Assembly: GCF_002158995.1 (NCBI RefSeq)
Contig: NZ_LOHF01000001.1
Location: 374,412-438,411, forward strand
Direction of reading: 5' to 3'
Source: Pseudomonas caspiana
GTDB lineage: Bacteria > Pseudomonadota > Gammaproteobacteria > Pseudomonadales > Pseudomonadaceae
Length of the DNA: 64,000 nt
In this document: positions 18,502 through 27,467 of the stretch, in pieces
Numbering within the stretch: position 1 is the stretch's first letter
How the letters are laid out: each line of letters opens with the position of its first letter
Position numbers and translations under genes: made by a program
Notes under the pieces: model-generated
Databases searched by the model: none
The model's input: the letters and a program-made list of their open reading frames with translations, nothing else
Told to the model about the DNA's origin: nothing

Positions 18502-19586
18502 TTTGTAGTTACCGATGGCCAGATTGAGGCAGGGATTAGCACATGTCCGTCAAAGAGCAATCGAGCCGTACGCACCAGGCCACAGCCTGCGATCTTGTCT
18601 TCTCGCATGCGAAGCTCAACGGAGAATTCTCCAGTTGGATGTTCCACGGATATTCGTAAGTGATCACCGGGCTCGACTCGAGCGACACCTGAAGCAACCG
18701 TGCCCTCAAGGCGACAGGCTGTCGCGACACTGACCGCGCCGAATACACCGATGGATGTGTGGCAGCGGTGGGGAATGAATGTGCGGCTGCTGATCGCGCC
18801 GCCATCACGCGCAGCCGCGACCAAAGACATCTTGGGTACGGTTCGGCTGCTAACGTCACCCAGATTCATCAGCTTCCCGGCTTGTAGTCTGATGGCCTCA
18901 AGCTTCGATTTAAGCTGGGTATCGGCATCGAGCTCCTCAGGGCTTTCGTATCCTGTGCGGCCCAGATCGGCTGCTCTTATCAGGACTACGGGCATACCGT
19001 TATCAATGCATGTCACCTCAACACCATCGACTTGGTCGACTGCGTTGCCTGTGGGAAGTAGAGCCCCACAGCTGGAGCCAGCGATGTCCTGGAATTCGAC
19101 AATCAAAGGAGCACTGGTACCCGGAACACCATCGATTCTGGCCTCTCCGTCATACTCAACTCGACCGTCAACCGTCTGGACATGAGCGATTGCGGTCTGG
19201 CCCGTATTGGCCATGAAGATGCGTACGGGTGTGATCGAATCATGTGCTTTTATTAAGCCCCGCTCGATGGCGAACGGGCCTACACCTGCCAGGATATTTC
19301 CGCAGTTTTGGCCGTAATCTACCTTGGCTTCCTCAACTGAAACCTGGGCGAACAAGTAGTCCACATCAGCGTCGGGACGATTTGAAGGGCTGATGATCGC
19401 AACCTTGCTAGTGAGCGAGTTAGCGCCACCAATGCCATCAATCTGGCGTGGATCGGGGGAGCCCATGGCAGCAAGTAATACCTGGTCTCGCGCCTCGCCT
19501 TCAGGAGGCAGCTCACTCGCCAAGAAGAATGCGCCTTTAGAGGTGCCGCCGCGAATCAACAGACAAGGAATTCGAGTCTGGCTCAT
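18498..19586 (-). CDS. galD: 4-oxalomesaconate tautomerase (PrpF family)
   Basis: About 362 residues from MSQTRIPCLL; a start four codons upstream (19598) is possible. The opening IRGGTSKGAFFLASELP and the segments IDGIGGANSLTSKVAII and GQNCGNILAGVGPFAIERGL are hallmarks of the PrpF/GalD fold, where cysteines at the dimer-like cleft carry out proton transfer. It converts the keto form of 4-oxalomesaconate to the enol form used by GalB. Follows galC directly. Confidence 0.9.
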   Translation of the reverse strand: MSQTRIPCLLIRGGTSKGAFFLASELPPEGEARDQVLLAAMGSPDPRQIDGIGGANSLTSKVAIISPSNRPDADVDYLFAQVSVEEAKVDYGQNCGNILAGVGPFAIERGLIKAHDSITPVRIFMANTGQTAIAHVQTVDGRVEYDGEARIDGVPGTSAPLIVEFQDIAGSSCGALLPTGNAVDQVDGVEVTCIDNGMPVVLIRAADLGRTGYESPEELDADTQLKSKLEAIRLQAGKLMNLGDVSSRTVPKMSLVAAARDGGAISSRTFIPHRCHTSIGVFGAVSVATACRLEGTVASGVARVEPGDHLRISVEHPTGEFSVELRMREDKIAGCGLVRTARLLFDGHVLIPASIWPSVTTK

Positions 19587-19590
19587 GGCG

Positions 19591-20307
19591 TCATCCATCC
19601 AGATCGCTGAGAGTGTTGTAGTAGACCAAGCCGCGATCAGCGAGCTTCTGGCGCATGGTGTAAATATCGAGGCCTAATTCACCTGCGGCGAGACGCAGTC
19701 GCTTTTGTTCCTCTAGGTCAGCACGTTTGCGACTGCTATCGACCACTGCCCGAACCTCCTGCCGTCTGACGATCACAACGCCGTCATCATCTGCAACCAC
19801 CACGTCTCCAGGTTCAACCAACTGGCCGGCGCAGACTACCGGAGTGTTCACCGAGCCAATCGTCTCTTTCACTGTGCCTTGGGCATGCACGGCTCGTGAC
19901 CAGACCTTGAAACCCATTTCCCTGAGCGTTCGTGTGTCCCTTACGCCTGCATCGATGATCAGTCCTCTTACTCCCCGAGCTTGTAGGGAAGTTGCGAGTA
20001 GGTCACCGAAGTAGCCGTCAGTGCATGGGGAGGAAGTCGCCACGACCAAGACATCTCCTGGCCGACACTGTTCTACCGCGACGTGAAACATCCAGTTGTC
20101 GCCGGGGGCAACCAGTGCCGTCACGGCGGAACCACTAATGCCATGATCTTGCTGGATGGGACGGATCGCGTTATCGAGCAGCCCTTTGCGGCCTTGGGCC
20201 TCGTGCACCGTTGCGACGCCGAACTCGTTCAGCGCGTCTATCAGGTTGCCGTCAGCTCGGGGAATATTGCGAATCACAATGCCTGTCTTTCCAATGAGGC
20301 TGCTCAT
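19591..20307 (-). CDS. galC: 4-carboxy-4-hydroxy-2-oxoadipate aldolase
   Basis: 238 residues, RraA/HMG-aldolase superfamily. Features: ATVHEAQGRKG, GDNWMFHVAVEQCRPGDVLVV, DGYFGDLLATSLQARGVRGLIIDAGVRD (aldolase metal site with the G.LL....G.RG..DG.VRD pattern) and PGDVVVADDDGVVIV. It splits 4-carboxy-4-hydroxy-2-oxoadipate into pyruvate and oxaloacetate, the last step of the gallate/protocatechuate 4,5-cleavage route. Its start overlaps the galB stop (ATGA). Confidence 0.92.
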   Translation of the reverse strand: MSSLIGKTGIVIRNIPRADGNLIDALNEFGVATVHEAQGRKGLLDNAIRPIQQDHGISGSAVTALVAPGDNWMFHVAVEQCRPGDVLVVATSSPCTDGYFGDLLATSLQARGVRGLIIDAGVRDTRTLREMGFKVWSRAVHAQGTVKETIGSVNTPVVCAGQLVEPGDVVVADDDGVVIVRRQEVRAVVDSSRKRADLEEQKRLRLAAGELGLDIYTMRQKLADRGLVYYNTLSDLDG

Positions 20308-21041
20308 CCCAGGTTCTCCGTAACGCGAGGGAAGAGGCTTTCATAGCCTTCTGCGTAGACAATGTTTCGCGAAGAGGCGATGCCGACGTTGCGCTTGGCT
20401 TGCACGCCGCGTTGAAGGGCTACGCGGGTGTAGTACTCCCAGAGGTGCTCCTGACCTGCCATGCATTGAATCGCCGCGTACTTTTTGTCCCACACCTCAG
20501 TGATGTCCAGCAGCACATCAGGTTTCCACTCACACTGCTCAGGCTGGTGTGGCTCAAAGCTATAGACAGGGGGAGCGCCGACGATCTTTTCGCCAGGCTT
20601 GTAGCCTTCAGCCTGAGCAATGATGCGGGCTTCCTGAGTGAGGTTCATCGCCAGTGGGTGGTCGTAGTTGTACGGATCCTTAATTGAATGGCTCAGTACA
20701 AACTCCGGCTGAACTCGTCGAAAGACGTCGGCCAGGCGAAACAAGGTTTCCTTGTCTGCGCGCATCGGATAGTCACCAATATCAAAAAACTCGACGCTGG
20801 CGCCCAGGATGTCAGCGGCAGCTTGAGCTTCCTCACGACGAGCCGCTTTCACCTTCTCTTCGGTCATCTCACCCTTGCGCCACAATTTGGCAGACTCACC
20901 GCGTTCCCCGTAGGACAGGCAAACGATGTGTACGGCATATCCCTGCTGGGCATGTAGAGCGATGGCGCCACCCGCGCGCCAAACAAAATCGGCGGAATGT
21001 GCACTGACGATCAAGGCTGTTTTTTGTTGTGAGGTGTTCAT
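20304..21041 (-). CDS. galB: 4-oxalomesaconate hydratase (PIG-L/LmbE fold)
   Basis: 245 residues. The zinc-site motifs are SAHSADFVWRAGGAIALHA near the N-terminus and SHSIKDPYNYDHP in the middle, with the typical GERGES segment between them. GalB hydrates 4-oxalomesaconate to 4-carboxy-4-hydroxy-2-oxoadipate. It is the first gene of the gal run and is divergent from the GalR-like gene across 156 bases. Confidence 0.9.
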   Translation of the reverse strand: MNTSQQKTALIVSAHSADFVWRAGGAIALHAQQGYAVHIVCLSYGERGESAKLWRKGEMTEEKVKAARREEAQAAADILGASVEFFDIGDYPMRADKETLFRLADVFRRVQPEFVLSHSIKDPYNYDHPLAMNLTQEARIIAQAEGYKPGEKIVGAPPVYSFEPHQPEQCEWKPDVLLDITEVWDKKYAAIQCMAGQEHLWEYYTRVALQRGVQAKRNVGIASSRNIVYAEGYESLFPRVTENLG

Positions 21042-21197
21042 TTGAGGCTCATCTCATCGTGGGGATCAATGGGACATACCGTCGCATACGTGTACCTTAA
21101 GCAGATAATGCCTTCCTCCTCTCAAGGTATGCATTTTACTTATTGGGATGGCCACGCCATCCTGCGATATACCGACGAGCGCTGAGAGGGCGAACTC
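21042..21197. promoter_or_regulatory. galB/galR divergent promoter region
   Basis: 156 bases between two divergent starts. It contains GCATAC at 21084-21089 and GTATGC at 21127-21132, which are reverse complements and could be parts of a LysR-type operator, though the spacing (about 43 bases) is wide for a single site. No clear -35/-10 pair was assigned. Confidence 0.35.
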
Positions 21198-22406
21198 ATG
21201 ACACCCCCTTTTTCTCCTAGCCTGATGCAGATCCGAGCATTCTTGTACGTGGTTGAGACCGGGAGCATCTCTAAAGCAGCTGCCGCCTTGTTACGCGCTC
21301 AATCAGCCGTTACTCGATCAATCATTTCACTCGAGTCGTCTTTGGGGGTGTCCGTATTTGAGCGCAATGCGAGCGGTATGCGACTGACCCGGCAAGGCGC
21401 GTCAATTCTCCCACGGGCCAAGCGCGCGGTGGCTGAACTCCTATGTATCCCGCAGGTTCTCGGTAGAGGGAAGGAACGGGCGGGGGAGCCGCTTTATTTG
21501 TTCCAGAATCGACGTCTGGAGATATTTGCTCGGCTTTGCGAAACCCAAAATATGCAAACCGCAGCCATGGTGCTGGGCGTATCTCAGCCCGCAATAAGCG
21601 CGGCGATAAAGATTCTAGAACAAGGCTGTGGCGTCAGTCTTTTCGAGCGCACACCTCAAGGCTTGTTGCCAACCAGGCCGGCGTCTACGGTTCTGCTCCA
21701 CACTCGGCGTGCGTTGAATGAGCTCCGCCATTTGGAAGCAGACATCACATTTTTGGATGGCGTTGTTAAAGGCACCGTACATGTTGGAGCGCTGCCGTTG
21801 GGGCGGACTCATATTCTTCCGCAAGCAATAGTGCGCCTCACCGGTCGCCATCCCGGCGTTTCAATCGTCACGAACGAGAGCCCGTTTGACCTCTTGGCTA
21901 GCGAGTTACGGTCAGGCGATGTGGATTTAGTCTTTGGTGCCTTGCGTTCATCTTCCTATGGCTCAGACCTGCAAGGCGAAGAGCTGATGCGGGAAAATCT
22001 AGTGATCTTGATGCGTCGTGGGCACCCGTGGGCAGGCCGGAGAGTTACACCGGCAATGCTCGCTTCTGCAAAATGGGTGCTGCCAAGATCTGGCTCGCCG
22101 GCACGTGAACTGCTTTCAACGTTTTTTGCACACATAGGTATCAGCTCGCCGCCACCGGGGGTGGAAACCGGAGACCTTGCGATACTTCGAGGAGTGCTTT
22201 TGAACTCTGACATGCTCGCCGCCGTTTCGGCGCATCAACTTCAGTATGAGATCGATAGTAAAGACCTGATCCCGGTGCCACTGGTGCTAAGTCACACCAC
22301 CCGACCAATAGGGCTCACTTATAGAGCCGCCGCACTTCAGTCTCCAGCAGCCCGTGCATTCATGAGTATGATTCGAGAGGTTGTGGCGGAAGTGGATATT
22401 GAGTAA
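21198..22406 (+). CDS. galR: GalR-like regulator with two LysR winged helices
   Basis: 402 residues, about 100 longer than a usual LysR protein. A first winged helix spans residues 9-68 (FLYVVETGSISKAAAALLRA...SLESSLGVSVFERNASG) and a second spans 105-165 (RLEIFARLCETQNMQTAAMV...ILEQGCGVSLFERTPQG), followed by one effector domain (from about 190: VKGTVHVGALPLGRTHILPQ). Both copies keep the helix-turn-helix pattern and the FER/RL wing. The duplicated head fits LigR/GalR-type regulators of gallate and protocatechuate genes. It probably activates the divergent galB operon. Confidence 0.88.
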   Translation: MTPPFSPSLMQIRAFLYVVETGSISKAAAALLRAQSAVTRSIISLESSLGVSVFERNASGMRLTRQGASILPRAKRAVAELLCIPQVLGRGKERAGEPLYLFQNRRLEIFARLCETQNMQTAAMVLGVSQPAISAAIKILEQGCGVSLFERTPQGLLPTRPASTVLLHTRRALNELRHLEADITFLDGVVKGTVHVGALPLGRTHILPQAIVRLTGRHPGVSIVTNESPFDLLASELRSGDVDLVFGALRSSSYGSDLQGEELMRENLVILMRRGHPWAGRRVTPAMLASAKWVLPRSGSPARELLSTFFAHIGISSPPPGVETGDLAILRGVLLNSDMLAAVSAHQLQYEIDSKDLIPVPLVLSHTTRPIGLTYRAAALQSPAARAFMSMIREVVAEVDIE

Positions 22407-22426
22407 CGGAATCCTCAATAGGGCCA

Positions 22427-22840
22427 TCACTTCCCTGGTTGCTTGTGCCTTGCGTACATCACCGATGTCCCGCCTGAGGCACCTCTCGCCTGTAGCTCAA
22501 ACGCCTGAGGATTGCCCCTGATGAGATCGCTCAGCTTTTTGTAGCCATGAGTACGGGGGGCAAACGCAGGCCGCAGCTTCGTGATGTTGGTGCCCAGCGC
22601 GCCTAGATGCGCTCATCCATCTTCGTCCGCAATGTCGTCCAGGATCTTCGCGATAAATCCCACTGGAGCCTTTGGCTTTTTCGGCCCGTCTGAGGCAGTC
22701 TTTATGGCATCGGTGCTCGTGTATGCATCCGACCCAAGCTCTTCGCTCGCCGGCGTCACCGCATCGTCACGGAGCAGTTCGATGTAGACGAACTTGTCGC
22801 ACGCGGACACGAAGGGCAGTGGAGCCCGTTGAATACACAT
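22427..22840 (-). pseudogene. NYN/LOTUS (LabA-like) protein relic, copy 1
   Basis: The minus strand encodes the end of a NYN domain (LPFVSACDKFVYIELLRDDA), a linker, and then the LOTUS/OST-HTH domain of DUF88 proteins (AKILDDIADEDG, then GALGTNITKLRP, HGYKKLSDLIRGNP, FEL and VMYARHK). An in-frame TGA follows DEDG, where relatives have TGG, and the entire N-terminal NYN core is missing. These proteins are RNA-binding or RNase-like. A more degraded second relic lies at 33603-33890 on the same strand. Confidence 0.8.
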
Positions 22841-22862
22841 TGCGTATCAGCAACTATTGGCT

Positions 22863-23501
22863 TCAGTCCACTGATACCAGCATTCCCCTGACAACTGTAT
22901 CCCCATGCTGCTTGGCAAGCGCCTGGAGGTCGGGGGCATAAGGACTGGATAGACCGAACATCTCTTGAAATAGCGCGCCGGCAACCATTGGGCCCAACAC
23001 TGAAAAAGCGTACAGGGCCGGGTCGCCAGGCCGAACCTCACCGCGCTGCTGCGCTTCGGCAATGATTCCGGTCATCAACCGCAGCATCTGTGCAACAACG
23101 TTGTCGTGCCAAATCGTCGCCAGATCAGGAAAGGTTCGACTTTCGCCGATGACGAGTCGGGCCAGGGCTGGAACTCGACTATCCCCCATCCGACCGGCTG
23201 CGCCGTTGAGGATCAAAGGTACCAGTTCACGAAGCGTCCCCCGAAACCCGGTAGAAATCAGTTCGATATTTTTCAGGTTGATTGAAACGGCGTGCTGGAC
23301 GACTGCGCGGAACAGGTCTTCTTTCGTGTCAAAATAGCGGTACAGCGTACCTTTGACCACGCCCGCTCTCGTTGCCACATCGCCCAGCCTGGCAGCAGCA
23401 AAACCACTTTCCGCAAATATATCCAAAGCCGCCTCGATTATCTCAGCGGGCCGCGCGTCCTTGCGTCGGTTCCATTTGGGTTTGGTATCCGTAGAGTCCA
23501 T
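22863..23501 (-). CDS. TetR-family regulator
   Basis: 212 residues. The helix-turn-helix is at about 18-66 (EIIEAALDIFAESGFAAARLGDVATRAGVVKGTLYRYFDTKEDLF); the C-terminal domain is of the AcrR/TetR_C type. It lies 16 bases after the FAD monooxygenase gene on the same strand, so both are probably under the palindrome at 25058-25087, and the regulator would control its own operon. Confidence 0.9.
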   Translation of the reverse strand: MDSTDTKPKWNRRKDARPAEIIEAALDIFAESGFAAARLGDVATRAGVVKGTLYRYFDTKEDLFRAVVQHAVSINLKNIELISTGFRGTLRELVPLILNGAAGRMGDSRVPALARLVIGESRTFPDLATIWHDNVVAQMLRLMTGIIAEAQQRGEVRPGDPALYAFSVLGPMVAGALFQEMFGLSSPYAPDLQALAKQHGDTVVRGMLVSVD

Positions 23502-23517
23502 CGCCTAGCCTGACTGC

Positions 23518-25043
23518 TCAAACCGGCAGTATAAAGCCTTGTTCACTGAAGTAGAGGCCCAAGGTAGCTGATTGTCCCTTGGGATCAGCCAGTGCCACGT
23601 AGGTATCGGGGCGAAGCAGGTAGGCGGCGTCCTTAACGAGTCCTGCTTCCTGATGCTCATGCTGCCAAGCGAAAGCATGAAGCGGCGTGTCGTACTTTTT
23701 GCACCAGTCCATGAGGTCTGCCTTAGGCTCACCGTAGACGTGAACCTGCCAATGGATTGCACGGAGAGGCTCGTAGTTATCTGCGCCGGGCACAGGTACC
23801 CATGGCAAACGATCTCCGCCCTGAACCTCACCTGCCTTGCCTTGGCTCAAATGGCTCTCGTGGTAGTTCAGAGTCGTCTGAGAAACCATTCGGAACATGT
23901 ATTCGCGCACGTTTTCGCTTTTGTACGCGACACTCGCGAAGATAGGAGCGATGCGTGTTCGTACAAAGTCCGCAAAGCCGCCTTGTGCGGTCGCAAATGT
24001 GAACAGTTTGTCAGTAGTCTCCACTAGCTTGCGGGCGAAGGCTTGGCGCTCGACTTGATAGCTATCAAGCAAGGAATCGGAAGCCATCCCTTTCAGCACC
24101 GCTGCTAATTTCCACGCCAAGTTGATGGCGTCCAGGATGCCTGTATTCATACCTTGGCCTCCTGCCGGGCTATGGACATGGGCAGCATCTCCAAGCAGAA
24201 ACGCTCGACCACGTCTGAATTGATCCGTGACCCGGTGGTGAACCCGATAAGTGGAGAACCAATTCACGTTGGTGATTTTGATACCTAGACCATTGATTGC
24301 CTCATGGCCGACATCCGCAAAAGTGAGTGTTTCTGGATGCTCGGCACGCTTGTCTTGGACGATGCCAATAAGGCGATATTGGTTAGCTTCACCGTATGAC
24401 ATGACCATCACAAACTCGGACTTATGAAAAGCGATGTGCGCTTCACCAGCAGGTTCTACGCCCGATGCGCTGACATCAGCCACATAGAAAAGCTGCTTGT
24501 AAGTTCCGCCCTCGAAGCCGCTGCCGATCTCATGACGAACGAGAGAACGAGCACCGTCACACCCTGCAAGATAGGCCGATGTGAAGGCTTCCTCCTGCCC
24601 GTCAGCCTGTTTCAAAATGGTAGTAACCTCGCTCCCATCATCTTTGAAAGACAACAGTTCGGTCTGGCGTTCGACCTCGACGCCGAGCACCTTGAGCTGC
24701 TCCACTAGCAAGCGTTCGTGGCGATCTTGGGGATACACCAAAACGAATGGATAGGGAGAGATTTCTCCGCCTGCATCGATCAAGGGGATGCGGGCCTTTC
24801 GGCTACCTCTTGCCCACATATTCATGGCGGGAGTTTTATAGCCGGCCTCTACGACCGCATCGGCCATGCCGAGTTGGCGATAGAACTCCAGTGTTCGCGC
24901 CTGAAGAGCCATTGCGCGAGAAGTTTCACCCGGGCCGCTGCTCTTATCCACGATCCTTACGGCAACCCCCTGCTTAGTGAGCCACAGAGCTAGAGCGAGC
25001 CCAGTAGGCCGGCTCCGACTATGAGAACGTCGGTTTGCGCCAT
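23518..25043 (-). pseudogene. FAD-dependent aromatic hydroxylase (MhpA/PHBH-like), frameshifted
   Basis: From the ATG at 25043 the frame reads MAQTDVLIVGAG, the correct FAD-binding start, then shifts near 25009 and stops; the rest continues in another frame as PTGLALALWLTKQGVAVRIVDK. One missing C in the GCCGGCC tract explains it. The remainder is intact: CDGARSLVR (DG motif), GDAAHVHSPAGGQGMNTGILDAINLAWKLA (GD motif), and the C-terminal thioredoxin-like part. Total about 508 residues. It would hydroxylate a phenolic ring with NAD(P)H and oxygen. Either a real loss or a one-base sequence error. Confidence 0.85.
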
Positions 25044-25057
25044 GATCCAACCTCACA

Positions 25058-25087
25058 AATATTAATGACCTTAAAGTCATTAATATT
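25058..25087. promoter_or_regulatory. 30-bp palindromic operator, probable TetR site
   Basis: Arms AATATTAATGAC (25058-25069) and GTCATTAATATT (25076-25087) are perfect reverse complements around CTTAAA. It ends 15 bases before the monooxygenase start, so a bound repressor would cover the promoter. TetR-family operators commonly have the form TNATGAC...GTCATNA. Confidence 0.75.
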
Positions 25088-25545
25088 GTTTGGTCTCTCG
25101 AAAGTCAAGGACTCATCATTATTGTGGACAGTCGGCTTGTTGAAATTTGAACTTCGGCGTTATTGAGCATGTGTCGGCAATCCTTGCTTTTGCGCGCGTT
25201 GTGGAGGACTGCAGCGTTAGCCGCGCCCTGCGTTACCGGATATGCCCAACGCTAGGCTTAGGCTTAGGCTTAGGCTTAGGCTTAGGCTTAGTGAGCAGGT
25301 GCAGGTGCAGGAGCTAACGGCTGATCGGGATGCGCTTGGTGCAACGTACTGCCAGTGGCGTCACGGTCACCTCTCAAGGGCAGGAATAGCAGGCCAAGGC
25401 GATGGGGTCATGAGGGATCTAGAAGATATTGATTCGTCACTCAATAGTTTTCGCGGGCCCTCGGACATCAGCCTTGATCTGAGGTGTGAGATCAGTCGGT
25501 GGAGCTCACTGGCAACAACGTAGGCCGACGGGCTTGCTTTGATCC
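25088..25545. other. non-coding stretch
   Basis: Apart from the GGCTTA repeat I see no gene with supporting features here. A plus-strand frame at 25242-25523 runs through the repeat and reads as low-complexity leucine/arginine; I do not accept it as a gene. Confidence 0.6.
25255..25290. repeat. tandem hexamer GGCTTA x6
   Basis: Six perfect copies of GGCTTA, followed by GTGA and then GCAGGT, GCAGGT, GCAGG (25295-25311). A simple repeat prone to slippage. It lies in a non-coding stretch after the palindrome. Confidence 0.95.
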
Positions 25546-26520
25546 TCAGCGCACATGTGTGATAGCCAGCATTACAGCCGTGAGTGTTACAAGGGCGAGT
25601 ACCGTTGAGGCCGCAATACTGGCAGTGACCTCCTGTTCTGCGACTTTGTAGCGGGTGGCGTAGAGATAGACATTGGCGCCAATGGGTAATGCGGCGGAAA
25701 GAATCATTACCTTGAACCCAACGCCTTTCAAACCCACCAGGATTCCAAGTGTGAACATCACCAGAGGATGAATGCAGTTCTTGGTCAGCGCGAGTAGAAG
25801 GCCTGTTTTGATATGTCCGAGGTCTTTGTTGATTGCAAGCGTCGCCCCCACGAGCATCAGCGCGATGGGTGAGAACGCGCTGCCAATTAACTGGAGCGTT
25901 TGATCAAGTGGTAAGGGGATAGTCAGTCCGGTGGTCGAGTAGAGCAATCCAATCAATATCGGTAGCGGAACGGGGTGAAGCAACGTTGCTTTGGTAGCCC
26001 TCATCAGCGTTAGGCCGAGGCTGATGAGTCGAGAGCTCCACCCTGCAGTGCCCGCGCTGGAGTTGGCTTCACGCGCGTCCGCGAATTCGACGATGCTGGT
26101 AACCATGGTCAGCATGATTAGGGAATGCACCGACATCAATGCAAAAAGGGTGACGAGGCCTTCCTGGCCGTACGCCAGGCTCACCAGAGGCACACCTATC
26201 ATCAGGGTGTTTGAGAATGTGGTAGACAACGCAAGGACGGCTGCCCGCTTATTCAACCCATGCTTGGCCATGATGATGGCGAAGGCGATCCATATTGCAC
26301 AGAAGTAGATAGCGACAGGTGTGAAGTCAATTTCAGCGAGATGCACTGTCGCCATGCTACGAAAAAGCAACGCCGGGGCCAGCACCAGAAATGCGACGTT
26401 CGAAATGTCCCTCATCCCTTCGGCCCGTAGCCATCCGACACGGACAATCAGAAACCCTAAAACGATTAGAGCGACCACGGGGATCAGTGCCTGGAAAACC
26501 GGCCCCATCATTATCATCAC
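25546..26520 (-). CDS. AEC-family (auxin efflux carrier type) transporter
   Basis: 324 residues with about ten membrane helices, arranged as the AEC inverted repeat (ALIPVVALIVLGFLIVRVGWL at the start, GVPLVSLAYGQEG and LMLVGATLAINKD, then ALTKNCIHPLVMFTLG). Members export or import malonate, malate or other acids. It is the last gene of the run that begins with the MHS carrier at 31878. Confidence 0.85.
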   Translation of the reverse strand: MMIMMGPVFQALIPVVALIVLGFLIVRVGWLRAEGMRDISNVAFLVLAPALLFRSMATVHLAEIDFTPVAIYFCAIWIAFAIIMAKHGLNKRAAVLALSTTFSNTLMIGVPLVSLAYGQEGLVTLFALMSVHSLIMLTMVTSIVEFADAREANSSAGTAGWSSRLISLGLTLMRATKATLLHPVPLPILIGLLYSTTGLTIPLPLDQTLQLIGSAFSPIALMLVGATLAINKDLGHIKTGLLLALTKNCIHPLVMFTLGILVGLKGVGFKVMILSAALPIGANVYLYATRYKVAEQEVTASIAASTVLALVTLTAVMLAITHVR

Positions 26521-26534
26521 CTCGGATTGTGGGC

Positions 26535-27467
26535 TTATCTCGGTGGGACAGGGGACTCGACGTGTGACGCCATCGCTTTCCCTGGCACAGCACTATCCAC
26601 TCGCTGTATGGTCGCAGAGGCGGATTCAATGAAGTAGAGGTCATTGCTCGTGTGGCAGGCGAAAGCAAGGTTGGTAGTCAGCAATCCGCTCTGGGCTTTG
26701 ATCCGCGTCTGTGGCTCACCAATGGCGTTGAACCCCCAGACCGACCCCATGCCTGCATGAGCAATCCAAAGCCCGCCCTGAGCATCCAGTGCCAGACCAT
26801 CTGGGCCGATACCACCGGATAGCTGGATAAACGTTCCCACCTTGGCTGCTCCATGGTCTGTTAGTGGCACCCGCCAGATAGCGTTCGCGCGTGTGACTGC
26901 CAACAGCAAAGCGTCCTCGTCCAGGTTCATGACGAGCCCATTAGGGCTCGGTACTGAATCAAGAATGCAATCGATCCGACCGTCGGGCCTCAGACGAAAT
27001 ACTCGCCCAGACGGATCGTGTAAGCCGGTGAGTCCTTGATCGGTGAAATAGAGATCACCATTGCGCGCAAAGAACAGGTCGTTAACTCCCTTGAAGCGTT
27101 CGACACCTGCGCGCTCCAGCAGCGGGATCACTTTCCCGGATCCAGGCTCATGGATCATGATTCCGTGCTTGTAATCCGCGACGAAAACGAGGCCGTCCTC
27201 TCTGATTTTTAGCCCGTTTGGCCAGCCATCGTACTCAGCGGCTACTGAGAAAGTGCCGGCACGGTCGACATTGAGTAAGCGCCCGTTGACGATGTCCACG
27301 CACCACAGCATTCCTGATTTATCGAACGATGGGCCCTCCAGAAAGCTTTTGTGAACATGCTTGCCCGGCTGTGCCTTGCTCCAGCTGGAATGCTCGTTTC
27401 CAGTCTGTAGTGAGAGGGGGTAGCTCGCGAAGATTTCACTGTGGAGAACTTTGGGCGATTCGAACAT
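26535..27467 (-). CDS. SMP-30/gluconolactonase-like protein
   Basis: Started at the ATG at 27467, which has a strong AGGAGG six bases upstream; a longer version exists. About 310 residues. Blade motifs: EGPSFDKSGMLWCVDIVNGRLLN, GWPNGLKIREDGLVFVADYKHG, GVNDLFFARNGDLYFTDQG, SPNGLVMNLDEDALLLAV and GPDGLALDAQGGLWIAHAGMG, with the Glu, Asn and Asp metal ligands in the expected places. It overlaps the end of the MFS gene by 32 bases. Acts on a lactone. Confidence 0.85.
   Translation of the reverse strand: MFESPKVLHSEIFASYPLSLQTGNEHSSWSKAQPGKHVHKSFLEGPSFDKSGMLWCVDIVNGRLLNVDRAGTFSVAAEYDGWPNGLKIREDGLVFVADYKHGIMIHEPGSGKVIPLLERAGVERFKGVNDLFFARNGDLYFTDQGLTGLHDPSGRVFRLRPDGRIDCILDSVPSPNGLVMNLDEDALLLAVTRANAIWRVPLTDHGAAKVGTFIQLSGGIGPDGLALDAQGGLWIAHAGMGSVWGFNAIGEPQTRIKAQSGLLTTNLAFACHTSNDLYFIESASATIQRVDSAVPGKAMASHVESPVPPR

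Noticed and set aside
25255..25290. Short tandem repeats as a CRISPR array
   Set aside because: Repeats are contiguous hexamers without spacers and no cas gene is present.
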